A stretch of 64,000 nucleotides of DNA, from assembly GCF_010015445.1 (NCBI RefSeq), contig NC_053116.1, positions 29,969,785 to 30,033,784 on the forward strand, read 5' to 3'. A model generated the notes under the pieces. That model ran no database searches and was not told the DNA's origin. It saw only the letters and a list, made by a program, of their open reading frames with translations. Shown here piece by piece: positions 62,791 to 64,000 of this stretch (positions are counted from its first letter, which is position 1; every line of letters starts with the position of its first letter). Origin of the DNA: Perca fluviatilis. Its lineage: Eukaryota; Chordata; Actinopteri; Perciformes; Percidae. The position numbers were made by a program, and so were the translations under genes.

Positions 62791-63083
62791 CTAACACCAA
62801 TTGCCAGAGTGATAGAGAAATGGCTCTGCCAATTGCTATTTGGCAAGTGGGCGGAGTCAAACGTTTAGCTCCACCCACATTGAGCCACTCCTCGATCTGC
62901 GTACTGCTCCCCTCTTCCTGCTAGCTAAATGCCCGGTGTGTGTGAGTGAGAGCACGGTCAGCGAGCTTGTTACGCCAGCAATCTGTTACCACAGGTTCCA
63001 GTTAATCTTTTAATGTGTGTAATTATAATGTGTTGAGTTATTTAAACAAACTATTGGGGAAATAAACGCCGCTTGTCCGCGAG

Positions 63084-63128
63084 TCTCATTGATAGAGCCT
63101 GCGGCTGGATGTAGCTCTATCAATGAGA
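63084..63128. repeat. Short perfect inverted repeat
   Basis: TCTCATTGATAGAG (63084-63097) and its exact complement CTCTATCAATGAGA (63115-63128) are separated by 17 bases, able to form a 14-bp stem. Function unknown; it lies inside the probable TTAA element. Confidence 0.8.
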
Positions 63129-63635
63129 GCTAGCTAGCCTCCTCTTAGAATTCCTCTGGAATTCACAAATATTCATTAACTTGAAATCGGACACCGTTGT
63201 TAGCTTTATAAAACCTTTAGGGAGATGTTGTATAAGTGGCGTGACGAAATTCAAACTGTAAATATACTCAAATTAAGGCGAAAAGGAAGCTAACTATCCG
63301 TGATTTGTAGCTAGGATTGAAGGGACAGTCACAGCTAACTAAACAAGCGGGTATAAGTTAGCAGCAGGTTTGATATTCGCAGGATATTGGTTTTCGACCT
63401 ACCCCCATTCACTGTCTTCAATACAATCCCACTACATTACTAGCGTAGTATGTTGAGGACAGTTTAGGACACTGTATAAAAAAAAATCATAATGGTATTT
63501 GTTGTTGCTACCGATTTACGAGCAAAAACAGCACTTCAATCTACGTTCCGGCTGTTGGCTGAGTTAGGGACCGTCTACAAATTACATTACTCAGGCTGGT
63601 GACATAGACTACTGGGATTCTTTCAGGAAAGAAAT

Positions 63636-64000
63636 CACCAAAAATCTATAAAAATACATTTTGTCATTATGATTGCTGTAGTAGTTGCCAATGGTGGACT
63701 GCTAGTTACAGGTCACATTTTTGTCATATGTCACATTATAGTGAAACAGGATGGAATTAAAAGATTAAAATATTCACCATAAATCAACAAAAGTACATTT
63801 TCTCATTCTGATTGCTGTAGTACTTGCCAATGGCAGGCTACTACTTACTACACGTCATATTTTTGTCATAGGTCTCATTATAGTGAAACGTGATGGAATT
63901 AAAAGATTAAAATATTCACCAAAAATCAACAAAAGTAAACTTTCTCATTCTGATTGCTGTAGTAGTTGCCAATGGTGGACTGATAGTTACTACAGGTCAT
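63636..64000. repeat. Satellite with about 140-bp units, runs off the window
   Basis: Units start CACCAAAAATC at 63636, CACCATAAATC at 63775 and CACCAAAAATC at 63917, giving periods of 139 and 142 bp. The shared core GATTGCTGTAGTAGTTGCC (one copy with a variant) is at 63671, 63810 and 63952. The third unit is cut by the window end, so total copy number is unknown. Confidence 0.9.

Larger units (their letters stand above)
61216..64000 (+). mobile_element. Probable large TTAA-type element start, open at window end
   Basis: TTAA at 61216-61219 is followed by AGGGGTGATAGAATGC, a terminus I recognise from a common fish MITE. No matching inverted right end occurs before 64000, so the element either is truncated or continues outside. 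It would contain the minisatellite (61850-62575) and the satellite (63636 on). No transposase frame. The extent is inference; only the left terminus is seen. Confidence 0.4.

Noticed and set aside
61599..62868. Several long open frames (up to about 300 codons) on both strands
   Set aside because: They run through a 21-bp tandem repeat whose unit is a multiple of three, so open frames are automatic; the peptides are only repeat translations.

Overview
The window looks like nuclear DNA of a ray-finned (teleost) fish. The clearest host coding sequence is one exon on the minus strand at 59477-59604. It encodes the C-terminal cysteine-rich half of a TAFA5/FAM19A5-type secreted protein, with a canonical acceptor and donor. 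The repeats are of types I know as abundant in fish genomes: L2/Rex1/CR1-group LINEs, a tRNA-derived SINE family, TTAA-flanked MITEs, hAT-like elements, a Ty3/gypsy retrotransposon and many long (CA)n tracts. No bacterial-type gene organisation, operon, CRISPR array, rRNA or free-standing tRNA gene was seen.

Layout. 1-3400 is mostly single-copy noncoding DNA with a possible old LTR (about 1500-2010), a LINE tail and a (CA)n tract. 3403-8875 is a TTAA-type MITE split by a full-length, very young gypsy element (LTRs 3439-3653 and 8157-8370, TSD AGCAA); its gag and pol frames are broken at several points. 8876-13105 is a LINE 3' end interrupted by a probable 1.2-kb solo LTR (9078-10286), a mosaic of short direct repeats, and a tRNA-derived SINE. 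13106-24880 is largely noncoding, with microsatellites, a hAT-like element (16050-16935), a dispersed fish repeat and a very G-rich block (22013-22100). 24883-33829 holds two copies of a 1.8-kb sequence. The second copy is split by a LINE with a 775-codon open frame on the minus strand and carries an extra GC-rich insert. 33830-44540 is mainly single-copy sequence, with a MITE carrying a 40-bp palindrome (36921-37391) and two phase-compatible exon candidates on the minus strand (41840-41882 and 40179-40290). 44549-46154 is a fold-back element with inverted arms of about 700 bp. 46160-59476 is mixed noncoding DNA with MITE, SINE and LTR-like pieces. 59477-59604 is the TAFA5 exon. From 61216 to the window end comes a TTAA-type element start, a 21-bp GC-rich minisatellite and a satellite of about 140-bp units that runs off the end.

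How it fits together. The TAFA5 exon is read right to left, so earlier exons should lie beyond 64000. The noncoding DNA to its left is either its last intron or the space before the next minus-strand gene. Most of the rest is a transposon graveyard with several nested insertions whose order can be read from target-site duplications. The main things worth following up are the fold-back element, the nested gypsy/MITE and LTR/LINE structures, the indel-only decay of the gypsy copy, the split 1.8-kb duplication, and the unidentified exon pair at 40-42 kb.
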